Source: Odobenus rosmarus divergens
Taxonomy: Eukaryota > Chordata > Mammalia > Carnivora > Odobenidae
Reading direction: 5' to 3'
DNA length: 64,000 nucleotides
Assembly: GCF_000321225.1 (NCBI RefSeq)
Contig: NW_004451652.1
Location: forward strand, 186,001 to 250,000
Under the pieces are notes generated by a model. The model had not been told where the DNA came from. It saw only the letters and a program-made list of their open reading frames with translations, and searched no databases. This document shows, piece after piece, positions 1 to 10,986 of this stretch. Made by a program: the position numbers and the translations under genes. Each line of letters starts with the position of its first letter. Within the stretch, counting starts at the first letter, position 1.

Positions 1-457
1 TTGTCTCCATCACTGGACTTCACCAACTTCCTAAAAAGCACTTGTTTCCTTTGGTTTCACTACCTAGACATAGTCTCATCTGCAGATTAGCTGTTTGACC
101 AAATGTTCTGAATAATTGTATATATCTTTAAAAATTTAGTTTGTCTTTTACAGACCTTTATTTCTTAATTCGGAATAGCTGGGGTCCTCATAAACTATAT
201 GTATAAATGTTATTTTTCTAAGTTGGACCATGTTTTACAGTTAACATATATTATGCTTTGAATTTGGGCTTATCTTTGTTTTCAATTGATCATTATTTGG
301 CAGTGATGCCTAAAAGTTTATTTTTCTCTCTATGCTTCAATCTCTTTTGATAATTTGTAAACCAATACTTAATATATACCAGGGATGTTTACAAAAGACT
401 TTCCAGAACTATCACTAAATGATTAACTTTCCCTTTATATATTTGGTTCTAAGATTT

Positions 458-638
458 TGGATTCTTTTGAACTTCATGTTTGCTTGCCCTCATTCAATTG
501 CATTTGAAATAGTCTGGTTTAATAGTCATGCTCAGCATATTCTGAACCTAGCATACAGGCAGCAGGCAGGGGTAGGTGGAGGACAAGAACATCAAAAAAT
601 GTTTGATAATGATACTCTGTTGTCAAAAGAAAGAAATG
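458..638 (+). repeat. 181-bp direct repeat, copy A
   Basis: This segment recurs at 1618-1798 in the same orientation, offset by exactly 1160 bases. The copies differ at two positions (CCTAG/CCCAG and CAGGC/CAGGA). Neither copy has a poly(A) tail or target duplication, so it looks like a local DNA duplication. It encodes nothing I recognise. Confidence 0.95.
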
Positions 639-887
639 TTAGGATATATGCCAAAATGTTAAGTGCTGTAGTAGCTTATTTTTAGCTTATTCAGTGCTTT
701 CTGCTTTTCCCTGAAATGAATATTATTTATGCAAAAATGTTTAACAAAATCAAGCCGGAAACTACAGAATAATGAAGAGTGCATTATTTTTGTGTATGCT
801 CTGTGCCTTTGGAAAAGGCATAGAGAGATTTTATACTACTAGACTTTAATACATTTTAAAACTTATTCTTACTATTTTAAACATTTT

Positions 888-1065
888 TTAAAAAGATTAC
901 TTATTTTTTTGAAAGAGAAAGAGAGAGCTTGAGCAGGGGGAGGGGCAGAGGGAGAAGGAGACTCCCCACTGAGCAGGGAGACTGACTTGGGGCTCAATTC
1001 CAGGACATCAAGATCACGACCTGAGCCAAAGGCAGACACTTAACTGACTGAGCCACCCAGGCACC
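888..1065 (-). mobile_element. CAN-SINE (tRNA-derived)
   Basis: The minus-strand SINE runs from the CACCCAGGCACC head complement to an AT-rich tail. A perfect 16-bp target duplication, CTATTTTAAACATTTT, lies at 872-887 and 1066-1081. Confidence 0.93.
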
Positions 1066-1617
1066 CTATTTTAAACATTTTATTATGGAAAATTTCAAAC
1101 ATCTACAAAAGCAGAGAGAGAAAAATGTAATGGATTATCTCCCAGCTGCAATAATTATCAACATTTGCCAGTTTTGCTTTCCCAGATTTTAATTTTTAAA
1201 AGCACAGGGAGTGATATTTAGAAGTATTTGTATATTAAATAAAATGATTAAATAAATTAATTTTACAGTCTTTATAAGAAACATTTCCATATTCCATGTC
1301 ATGTAATGTAGTTCTATGAAGATATTTATCTATGAGATACTCAATCCCTTTACTGTAATGTTCTGAGAGAAATGAGTAGCAATGTTATTATACATCTAAA
1401 TCGTAAGATTAAAGAAAAGTTTTCTATATCCTTTACTTTCTAAAGGACAAATATGAAATCTTATTTTGACTATGATGCATCGTTGAGCATTTTATTTTGA
1501 AAATTTCAAGATCTTTTTATTTCTGTAACTAAGGACTGGCATTCCTTTTAATAATTAGGCAGCTTTAGGGATAATATACAATTTTAAGCTATCATACATA
1601 TAAATCTACTGTTAAAA

Positions 1618-1798
1618 TGGATTCTTTTGAACTTCATGTTTGCTTGCCCTCATTCAATTGCATTTGAAATAGTCTGGTTTAATAGTCATGCTCAGCATAT
1701 TCTGAACCCAGCATACAGGAAGCAGGCAGGGGTAGGTGGAGGACAAGAACATCAAAAAATGTTTGATAATGATACTCTGTTGTCAAAAGAAAGAAATG
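1618..1798 (+). repeat. 181-bp direct repeat, copy B
   Basis: This is the second copy of the segment at 458-638, about 99 percent identical. A SINE (888-1065) lies between the copies and is not part of either. Confidence 0.95.
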
Positions 1799-2548
1799 AT
1801 AATTTTTGGGGATATAATTTTAATTATATGGGGAAATAATTTTAAATGAAAAATTTCTTCTAAGTATATACCTAATGGCTATTCTTACTTTTAAATTTAA
1901 ACTGACTTGATAAGTCTTAAAATTGAATATATATTTAATGTATAAGATACTATTAAGAGGCTTGTTTTGAAATTATACAATCTCACTATTATTTCTCTTT
2001 TAATATTCATGGTCTTTTAGAGTTTGTGGTTAAATATATGTGTCTGTGTCTGTGTGAATTTAATAAATATAGTTCCTTTTTTTCCTTCTTCTTATTGCAG
2101 ATATATTTTCCCATAAAATATGGTATCGAAACAGCAGGCATTATTCACTTTGTATGAATTATCAGAGAAAAAAATGAATTAACTCTAATGCAAATCTTCA
2201 TCCAAGACTTCATCCAATACATCCAGCCAAAGCTTCAGCTGTCTAAATAAAATTAAATATATAAATCAATTCTTTGTTCAAGAACATTCTCAAGGCATCA
2301 GGCAAATAAACTAGAAGTATATTTTTTAAGATAAAATATATATATGTTTTAGTAGTAGAGGTGAAAATTTGCTTAAGACAAGACTCCTTTCTCTGTAACC
2401 ATAACAGTTATTTTATACAAGTTTTTAATTCTTTATAGCACTATCTTTTGCAAAGTTATCAAATAATACCTTCATTTAAGTCTCTATATAGAGAGCATTC
2501 ATGTGTATAATTAATAATGTGGACATTTAAAATCATATTTCTGCTTAC

Positions 2549-2705
2549 TGGTTTTTTCCCTTCTTGACTATAGCTGTCTATAGTTGGTTTCTTTTCCAGC
2601 AAAGCAAACAGATGTGCAGCCCCAGATTTGGCTCTCGAATATTCAGGTGCCAAAACAAGTGTTTCTCCAATGGCCATAGCTCCATAAGCAATTGCAGTAA
2701 AAACT
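2549..2705 (-). CDS. ABCB5: ABCB5 exon: TM12 and lead-in to NBD2
   Basis: This 157-bp exon begins with the last base of the split valine and ends in phase 0. It reads VFTAIAYGAMAIGETLVLAP, then EYSRAKSGAAHLFALLEKKP and TIDSYSQEGKKP. The first part is TM12, and the second is the helix and strand leading into the second ATPase domain. EYSRAKSGAAHLFALLEKKP is diagnostic for ABCB5. The donor GTAAGCAG is at 2541-2548. The next exon should begin with the strand before the A-loop of NBD2. Nothing matching it was found in bases 1-2540, so it must lie outside the window. Confidence 0.96.
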
Positions 2706-2850
2706 CTATCAAAAGATAAAGCATTTGAATCTTAGGTCCATTTTCAAACAATAGAACTCTAAAAAAGTAAAAAAATAGAACCCTGAAAAAGCAGGCACAG
2801 GAATATAAATAAAGAAACACCACTAATGTTGAAGCCCCAACAATGGTATC

Positions 2851-3086
2851 TTTTTTGTTTGTTTGTTTTTAGTAAATTTATTTATTTTAGAAAGAGAGAG
2901 AGGGAGACAGAAAGAGAGAGAGAGAGTGCACAAGTAGGGGGAAGGGCAGAGGGAGAGAGCGAGGGAGAGAAATCTCAAGCAGATTCCCCAGTGAGTACGG
3001 AGTCTGACATGGGGCTCGATCCCATGACCCTGAGATCATGACCAGAGCCAAAACCGAGTCAGACACTTAACCAACCCAGGTGCCCC
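2851..3086 (-). mobile_element. CAN-SINE
   Basis: Minus-strand tRNA-derived SINE with a GAGAGAGAG body and a diverged head complement (CCAACCCAGGTGCCCC). The flanking target duplication is imperfect. Confidence 0.85.
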
Positions 3087-3794
3087 AGTGATATCTCTTT
3101 TGTAATTTTCTACCACACAGTGATCATCCCTAGCGTTGTATACCAAAATAACCTTTGGAGCTCAGGTAATCTTAAAAGTTTCTCTTCCAATTAGAGACAA
3201 AGATCAAAGGCACTAAACTAGTGAATATAAAACTTCTTAGCCACCTTGATATAAGGCTCACTCGCTTGGAGATTTGACAGAGAATTCAACTGACAATGGG
3301 AAGAATGAGTCTCTAGTAGTGAGATCTGAATTTACACAGGAGATATGAATGGATATTTTTCCTTCTTTTTTTGCATATAATGTAGTTAGAACAGACAGTT
3401 GATACCAGATGATTTGTTATCTGCCTGAAGTGCTACATGCCTTAAAGAGAGCAAAGCGTGGAGATTGTACTTTGTTAAGGTCCTCAAAAAAAAATCTGAC
3501 TAAAACATACCTTAGCAAGCCTGGAAGAAGAGCTTTGATCTTTTAGGTTTGCTATACAGATTATGATCTGTTTCAAAACATGTTTTAATTATAAAATAGT
3601 AAGTATGCAAATGATGGCTGAAAGCATACAGAATATTCACAGATATGTGGCATATCATGTGGCCATGGTCAAATATTTTTCTCTCATTTTCATTTTAGCC
3701 ATGGAAACATTTTAATAGAATAAAAAAAATGTATAATCCATAGCAGAACTGAAAGTATAATTCAGCTAAGACTGTACAAGTTCCAGTGGCAATA

Positions 3795-4050
3795 TTTGTT
3801 TATCATTGAACTATAACTGACATACATATTATATTAGTTTTAGGGGTACAGCATAGTGATTCAACATTTTTTTTATATATTATAAAATGATCACCACAGT
3901 AAGTCTAGTTACATCTGTCACCATATAAAGTTACTGTAATATTATTGACTATATATCCCTGTGGCTTACTTATTTTATAACTGGAAGTTTGTATCTCATA
4001 GTCCCCTTTACCTATTTTGCCCATCCCCCTACCCCTCTCCCCTGGCAAGT
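3795..4050 (-). mobile_element. Old L1 3' end
   Basis: Minus-strand L1 3' region, recognisable by GTACAGCATAGTGATTCAAC and the pyrimidine-rich block CCCATCCCCCTACCCCTCTC. It is diverged and truncated. Confidence 0.6.
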
Positions 4051-4218
4051 AAAAAGATCACAGAACCCAGTTTCTTATTTGCTGTGCTGGATCACAGCAA
4101 GGTAAACATGTTCTGGTCTCCTTGTGAATTTCTCTGGAGATGGAACCTACCAATGGGTGGATGTTGATGCAATCTCTTCAATGACCTAAACCTCAGATCC
4201 TGAATCTTGTTGTCTTTT

Positions 4219-4410
4219 TTTTTTTTAAAGATTTCATTTATTTATTTGAGAGAGAGAGAATGAGAGATAGCATGAGAGGGAAGAGGGTCAGAGGGAGAAG
4301 CAGACTCGCTGCCGAGCAGGGAGCCTGACGTGGGACTCGATCCTGGGACTCCAGGATCATGACCTGAGCCGAAGGCAGCCGCCTAACCAACTGAGCCACC
4401 CAGGCGCCCC
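4219..4410 (-). mobile_element. CAN-SINE
   Basis: Well-preserved minus-strand SINE ending CACCCAGGCGCCCC. The target duplication CTTGTTGTCTTTT lies at 4206-4218 and 4411-4423. Confidence 0.93.
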
Positions 4411-4929
4411 CTTGTTGTCTTTTCAAAGGTCAAGCACAATATAAAATATAAAAACCAGTTTACTTGGATGTCTGACGCTTATTGTAGCCATTAGTTCTGT
4501 GATGTCAAGGCATTTTTAGTACTAATGTATATGGAAATTGTTTAAAGCTCAAAATGCCATTCAAAATACTCAATATCCAGTTATAAATATCAGAAGTGAT
4601 TACTGAGTTTAGGTAACACATCAGGGTTTTTTGTTGTTGTTGTTGTTGTTGTTTTAATGCAAGGGAAAAATCTGACTGAATCAGACTTAAGCCTCAGTCT
4701 GATCCAAAAGTCAGCGGGTGAGATAGGAAGATCATTGGATTATGAGTCAGGAGACCTGGATTCTAGTCCCACAGGGATAGAGGCTTCTCAGAACAACAGA
4801 GAACATCCTTCCTCCTCTGATTTCAGACATGCCAAAATACCTACCTGTCCTAAAATTCCCACCACAAAATTCAGTTTAAGCATTAAGGATAAATATACAG
4901 AGGGCAATGTCTTTGTTAGGTCTCTCTTT

Positions 4930-5133
4930 AAAAAAAAAAAAAAAAGATTTTATTTATTTATTTCAGAGAGAGCGAGAGAGAGCAAGCAGGGGGAGAGGGA
5001 GAGAGAGAATCCCAAGCCAACTCTGTGCTCTGCATGGAGCCCAACTCAGACCTCGATCCCACGACCCTGAGATCATGACCTGAGCCGAAATCAGGATTTG
5101 GATGCTCACCCGACTGAGCCACCCAGATGCCCC
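4930..5133 (-). mobile_element. CAN-SINE
   Basis: Minus-strand SINE with a long tail of 15 or so bases (seen as A-run then AGATTTTATTTATTTATTT) and a head complement at 5118-5133. Open frames over it come from the purine-rich body. Confidence 0.9.
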
Positions 5134-6019
5134 TGTTAAAATGTCCTTCTCTTAAAACGGAAGTTTACTGAGAAGGGGAGAAGGGCCTTCCATTTAGAAC
5201 CTGTATCTGTGAGAGATAAATGACCTGAAGGATGCACATTAGAGGAAGGAAAGTTTCAGTAGAGAAGGGAGAGTATCAACTAAAAGCCCCAATGCTGTCT
5301 TTATTGTGTTATGTCTTGAAGGGAGGGTAAGTCCAGATGGGGGTTGATGTTAATGAGGATTATACTGAGGAGCCTAATTTTGTGGTGAAGGAACTATCTG
5401 GGGGTTGAGTCAGGACATTAATCTTTTATATGTTTTTTCCCAGGTGGGTTCTGTATAAACATAGGCCAATGCTGGTCTGCTACAGAATGTGCCCTAGCTG
5501 ACTCTGGCCCAATTAGCTAGAATGAACTAAATTGCGATTCAACCTTATTCAAAACCTATTTATTGCACAACAAACAGTACTTCACCTTTGTGGGTTGGCC
5601 AGGGTTGAGGGAGAATATTGAGCAGTAAGAGGTCTGGAAAGGATTTTCAAGTGCTGGGCTTCTTTTTCCCTAGTTTTATGGGTTCCCCATGGGCTCATGG
5701 GGCCATTATCATTGCATCCTCACTACAATGATTCTTTCAAGCATGTCCAAGCAATGGGGGAAAAATCCCCTTGCCCATCACTGCTGCTAAAATCAAACTG
5801 GAATTTTACAAAGATTCTTTGTCTAGGAACAACACAAAAAAGCACAGAAACGAATAATCCTAATTTTAACGCAGCTGATCCAAATAGGAATACCCTGGAT
5901 AGTTTATTGGTTCAAATCTACTTGTCTCCCCTTAATCTTGCTTCCATACCCAGTTTGTAAACCTTTGGTGACTTACTCTAAGAGTAAGTATACTGGGGGG
6001 TTAAAGCCTGGGCTCTGAA

Positions 6020-6200
6020 GCCAGACCACCAAGACTACATCCAAACTCCACTGTTTATTTACTACCTGTGTGAACTTGGGGCATGTTCTGTGCTCCTGTT
6101 TCCTTATTGGCAAACAGGAGATAATAGGACTATCTACATTTTACAGCATTGTTGTGAGAATTAAATACATTTATAATATAAAGTGTTTAAGTTGTTATTA
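6020..6200 (+). repeat. MIR-type SINE, old
   Basis: Plus-strand MIR-like pattern: GGGCTCTGAAGCCAGACC, then TGTGTGAACTTGGGGC, then a TTTCCTTATTGGCAAACAGG segment and a GTTGTGAGAATTAAAT end. Confidence 0.75.
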
Positions 6201-6539
6201 CTCTCAGAACTGAAAGTTAATGGGACACTTTTTGTTGGCAAATAAGCTCTCATACTTCTATAGAGATACATCAGCCCACCAGGTCAAATCACAACTTCTG
6301 AAGCCCACACTCAGTAAGTTTTTTCTTTTTGACTGGAAAGCAGAGTATTTTTCCTCACAGAGGTGGCCATTATAATTATACCCATACTCATGCTCTTTTC
6401 CCCTAACATCCATGTAACACTCCAAAGATTCTTTTCTTCCCACCCTAAATCCTTTCCTCAACACATGGAAGAGAGAAAATACACAACTTTTATTTGGTAC
6501 TTTGGGTTTGAGAGAATGTTTTCATATATATGATACCAC

Positions 6540-6690
6540 TTGATCACCTAGGAGATAAGTAAGGCAGGAAGTCTTATCCCTTAACAAACGAGGAGACTCG
6601 AGCTCCAAGAAATTAAGCATTTGTCCAGGATCACACAGTTATAAACAGGTAGGGCTGGGACCTCCTTGTTCACTGTACTTTCCCTTACAT
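6540..6690 (-). repeat. MIR-type SINE, old
   Basis: Minus-strand MIR core, seen as CTTAACAAACGAGGAGACTC, GTCCAGGATCACACAGTTAT and AGGGCTGGGACC. Confidence 0.65.
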
Positions 6691-8137
6691 GGTGTTCCTT
6701 CCAGTGGAAAGTTGGTTTGAACTATCTCTCCCTGCATGTTGGGGCTTGTTACCACTTTGTTTCCCATTTTAGAATCTTCAGAAGGCCCTCGATAATCCAA
6801 TCTGCCTTGATTTGTCTCCTTTAGATCCCTTCAGTGGTTGATCCCTCTATCTACTCTCCTTATCTTGTCTTCTTCTCCTCTGGATAATCCCTGAGGAAGA
6901 GCTGGGTACAAGTTGGGTGGCTGCCACGGCAGTGAACACTGAAAGAAGATTTTCCTGTTTTCCTTGTTTTGGCTACTTAAGGCTGCTCTACCAATTATAA
7001 TGACGACACACACAGTTCTTCCATGGCTGCTTGGCCTACCAGAGCAAAGATGGTGGTGGAGGCCTAGCTTGTCTCCTTCCATCCCTTAGTATTTCAAGGC
7101 CTCAACCAACTATTAATAATCACTGAAAACCCACTTATGCTGATTATTATATGGCCAATAACCACATTTAATATTCAGAGTCCAAAGGATTTCTTGTCAA
7201 GAACTTTATTTGGAATTCTGGAGGACTAGGCCACAACATATGAAATGCCTGGTTCTGCTTCTCAGCAAGTTTTCAGAGTTGTGGCTTTTATTATTACTGT
7301 ACTGAAGGTTGCTGTGCCTGATTCTTTCTTACCTGTCTGCTTCCTAATAATATGTCTAGCAAAGAAGGAAGAAATAAAGATAGAGGGAAGTTCTGAAGTG
7401 GAGGTATGGAAAGTTACAAAAACCTCTGCTTGGACACCTACTGGTTTCTGACCTAAATTGTAAAAAGCAAGTCAGCTAGAATCTAACCTAAAGGTGCTAA
7501 TGGAAAATCAGACAGGAGAAAATAAACTTATTTTGTATTTTTCAAAATCTGTACATTTATAGTACATCGAAAGTTTTGCCAGGGCTAACAGAGGTGGGGG
7601 AGGTGGGGAGAGTTTTACTATACATAGGTGTGTGAAAACCTAAATAAGAGATTTTCTAAATGCCTACCCAGTGCTGCAAGCCAGCAGAATGAAAATGTTA
7701 TCACCTTTTTAAAATGCTTATCTCAGGGAAACTTCTATAGTAACAGAGATGGATGAAGACATCTTCTACCATTAGAAATGTATGTTGTCTTTTTTTTTTT
7801 TTTAAGAGGAAAAAGCTAAGGCTGATAGTAGCCTTGCTGATAAACTAACATTATGAGTACATCAAAGGATTCTGCTGTTAAAATTGTGCATTTTCCTTTC
7901 CCAAGGCACACTGTCATTTCTGACAGAGACAGCTTACCCATTCCTGTAGCTATAAATCATGAAAAAATGTTCACATTTATTGGATGAATAAAACATCCAT
8001 TTTTTTAACAATAAATTAAAATATGACTTTACCAATTTTTATATAATTCTAGGAAAGTTTTTGGTAGTGGCCAAAAGAAAACCCTAAGGTTTTAAGCAGG
8101 TATGGAGAACAGCCTGGCATTTAGTTCCTATGCTCAT

Positions 8138-8313
8138 ATTTCTTAAAGTGTGATCCTCAGATTCTGTGCTTCAGAATAATCTGGATGTTTGTTAAAATGT
8201 AGATTCCTGGCCCTATATCAAATCTACAAATCTCTGGGTTAAGTTTGTGAGGTGAGACCTGGGTATCTGCACTTTTAACCAGCTCCTTGATTGTTGAGTT
8301 GGGAAACCACTGA
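8138..8313 (+). mobile_element. MER5A-like hAT DNA element
   Basis: Resembles the MER5A non-autonomous hAT-Charlie family. It has a CTTAAAGTGTGATCC start, CAGAATAATCTGGATG, a TTAAAATGTAGATTCCTGG segment, TCTGCACTTTTAACCAGC, and ends AAACCACTGAT. The family name is from memory of the consensus. Confidence 0.7.
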
Positions 8314-9029
8314 TTAGAGAACAGCACAAAGTTCTTTTTACCTAAGGAGGGTTCTAATAGGAGGAAGTTTTCTTTGTAAACTCCTTCCATTCAATTAGTT
8401 GATTAGATAGAAAGCTGTCTGTCACCCTAGATTCTGGAAGGCACAGAGTCTACTAGGCCAGGTATAATTGAGTGTGTCCAAAGGACAATTGTAACACATT
8501 CATGGTAGGTGGGGGCCACAGTGAGTCTCTAGCTCAGATAGCTCCCTATTTCTTTCTTTCCTCAGGGTACTGGGAAATACCAATGTGATACTGTTCATTA
8601 ACCACTGCCCTTATATTAATAGTCCTACATATGTTCTGATAGCTAAAAATGCTTATGTCTACAGAAATGACCCATTTTAATGAATTTAATGAAAAGAGAT
8701 TCAGGATATATGGTAGATTAGTAGGCGGAGTTTTTGTATTGGGGCCTTTTGATTCCCCTATATTTTTGGGGTCATAAAATAACATTAAGCAAGTTGCTTG
8801 TTCTATTTATGTTAAGAATCAGCCCAGCTCTGGGTATTCACATGTTGGAAAACTAAGAAAGAATTAAAAAAAAATTTTACAGAAGATCTATGAACGTTTT
8901 CTATAAAATTAGTAATAACAATAATCATAATGACAATAATAATAAAAGAAGCCTGCTGACAAAGGCTCTGGCATCTTGAATTGTGACTATGAGCAAGTTA
9001 GGAAACTTGCATCTTTAATCTTTTTTATT

Positions 9030-9139
9030 TTTGTTTTTAAGTTTTTATTTAAGTAATCTCTACACCCACATGGGGCTCAAACTCACGATCCTAAGGTCAA
9101 GAGTTGCATGCTTTTCCAACTGACCCAGACAGGCGCCCT
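9030..9139 (-). mobile_element. Short CAN-SINE (older type)
   Basis: Minus-strand short form lacking the GA-rich body: TTTAAGTAATCTCTACACCC, then GGGGCTCAAACTCACGA, then a CAGGCGCCCT end. Confidence 0.85.
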
Positions 9140-9142
9140 GAG

Positions 9143-9290
9143 TTTTGAGTCTTAATTTTCCCCATCTGTAAACTGGGAATCATATTGCACATAGTAGTTG
9201 AGAGGCTTAAGCAGATAATACCTGACAAATCCCTAATATTGAGTAAGGACTCAATCCAGGTTTGCTGTTCTAGTGATTATTATATGAAAC
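9143..9290 (+). repeat. MIR tail, low confidence
   Basis: TTTTCCCCATCTGTAAACTG followed by a GAGGCTTAAG segment resembles the 3' part of a MIR. Confidence 0.5.
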
Positions 9291-9890
9291 AGAATGATGT
9301 CAATTGCCAGCATGACTGTAATTAGCATGATTTTGAGGAAAAATAGGAGTCAGTCAAGGAAACAGAGGAGGAAGAGCCAATGACAAGGAAGAAAAGCCTA
9401 GAGAAGAAAATGTTTGAGGAAGGAGAGTATCAAATGTTGCTGAGAGGTCAAATTAGGTAGATGGGAGAATGAACAGTGGATAACCGTCTGGGTGGGTGAG
9501 ATGGAGGACAGCGGTGACTCTGATAACAAGTGGCATGGTGGGAACCAAGGCTTGACTGGAATGAATTTAGGAGAGACTGTGGAGATGAGAAGGTGTAGAG
9601 AACAAAAATAGGCAACTCTGGAATTTGTTTTGCTGCAAAGGAGAACAGAGAGCCACTCGAAATAGGTAGAAAGGGACTTAGGGTCATGGGAGAGATTTCT
9701 TTCTTAAGACAGATGATTATAAAACAAAAAAATAGTAGTGACAGAAAAACTAGTGTGAAGAGAGGATTGCTGGAAACTGCTGGAACTCATCCTAAATAGG
9801 GACAGTTACTTCTTCCCCAGAGATGGCAGGCATGATAGACCATGTGGGTAGCCTGGTGAGTTTGGTGATGGGAAGATGAGGTTCTCTTTT

Positions 9891-10032
9891 TTCTGAGGGG
9901 GGGGCAGGGGCAAAGGGAGAGAGAATCTTAAGCAGGCTCCATGCTCAGCCTGGAGCCCAGTGCAGGGCTTGATCTCAAGACCCCGAAATCAAGAGTCAGA
10001 TGCTTAACCGACTGAGCCACTCAGGTGCCCCA
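9891..10032 (-). mobile_element. CAN-SINE, partial
   Basis: Minus-strand SINE missing its AT tail. Head complement GAGCCACTCAGGTGCCCC at the right end. Confidence 0.85.
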
Positions 10033-10116
10033 AGGTGGTTCTCTCTTGACTGCTTTGTTATACTACCTTCAGGTAAACCTATTAAAAATTAATTTGGTTT
10101 ACAACAGGGTTTTTTA

Positions 10117-10341
10117 ATGTATTTATTTTTATTTATTTTTAAAATATTAATTAATTAATTTATTTGAGAGAGAGAGAGCGAGCCCGAGTGGAGTAGGGGG
10201 CAGAGGGAGAGAATATCCAAGAAGACTCCCGCTGAGTGCAAAGCCCCAGGCGACGCAGGGTTCCATCTCACAAACCATGAGATCAGGACCTGAGCCGAAA
10301 CCAAGTCGGACACTTAACTGACTGAGCCACCTAGGCGCCCC
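10117..10341 (-). mobile_element. CAN-SINE
   Basis: Minus-strand SINE with a long ATTTATTTTTATTTATTTTT tail. Imperfect target duplication TACAACAGGGTTTTTTAA against TACAATGGTTTTTAAA. Confidence 0.88.
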
Positions 10342-10986
10342 TACAATGGTTTTTAAATATGAAAATTCTTCTGTGAGAACTGATAAAATCATTAGACATC
10401 CTACATTAGTATGAATGTATTTAATTGGCTAGCCTTCAACTAATACTAAAGACCAGTAACCCTGAAGAAATGAGACCCTAGGGATTTAAAGACGGCTACA
10501 GAAAGTTCAGAGCAAAATGAAGAAAATATGGTCTGAGTCAAACATTTGGCTTACAAACTTTTGGAATACAACCAACTTTTAAGCTTGTGATTGCCTGTAT
10601 CACATTAGAACCAAGGGAAAAAACTTGCTAATTTAGTGCAGGCTGGTGAGCTGAATAAATTACTGTAAGCGATTCTACATTTGGCTTCTTGTTAATCTAA
10701 GTAAATTAGTCTGTGTAATCAGAATGAAGCCCAACACTAAATGTCGTACTGTGGTTTATGTATTCATTCAGGCAATACTGCAAACTGTTTTAAAGTGTAG
10801 GAAAACACAGAACAAGGAGCCTACAATTTCTGTTGAAACTTCAAATACAGATATTCCATTTTATAAGGAAATCTGCTTCCAGGAAACTGCTAAGGGGACT
10901 TATAGTCAGGTAAGATTCAGGAATACTGGGTTGGTGAACTGTGGACTATTTTCTTCAGAGTGCCTAGCAAAAAAACTTCCTGGGAA

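Larger units (their letters stand above)
1..2548 (-). other. ABCB5 intron, partial (TM12 exon to NBD2)
   Basis: Apart from the 181-bp repeats and one SINE, this stretch is AT-rich single-copy-looking sequence. I see no exon, no NBD2 motif and no RNA gene in it. Confidence 0.8.

Noticed and set aside
1..2540. Search for the next ABCB5 exon (start of NBD2) downstream of the TM12 exon
   Set aside because: No Walker A coding sequence or matching strand was seen on the minus strand. The open frames here come from the 181-bp direct repeat.
4657..5070. A 137-codon open frame on the plus strand
   Set aside because: Its second half is the antisense of a SINE (purine-rich RESKQGERERE repeat) and the first half has no conserved character.
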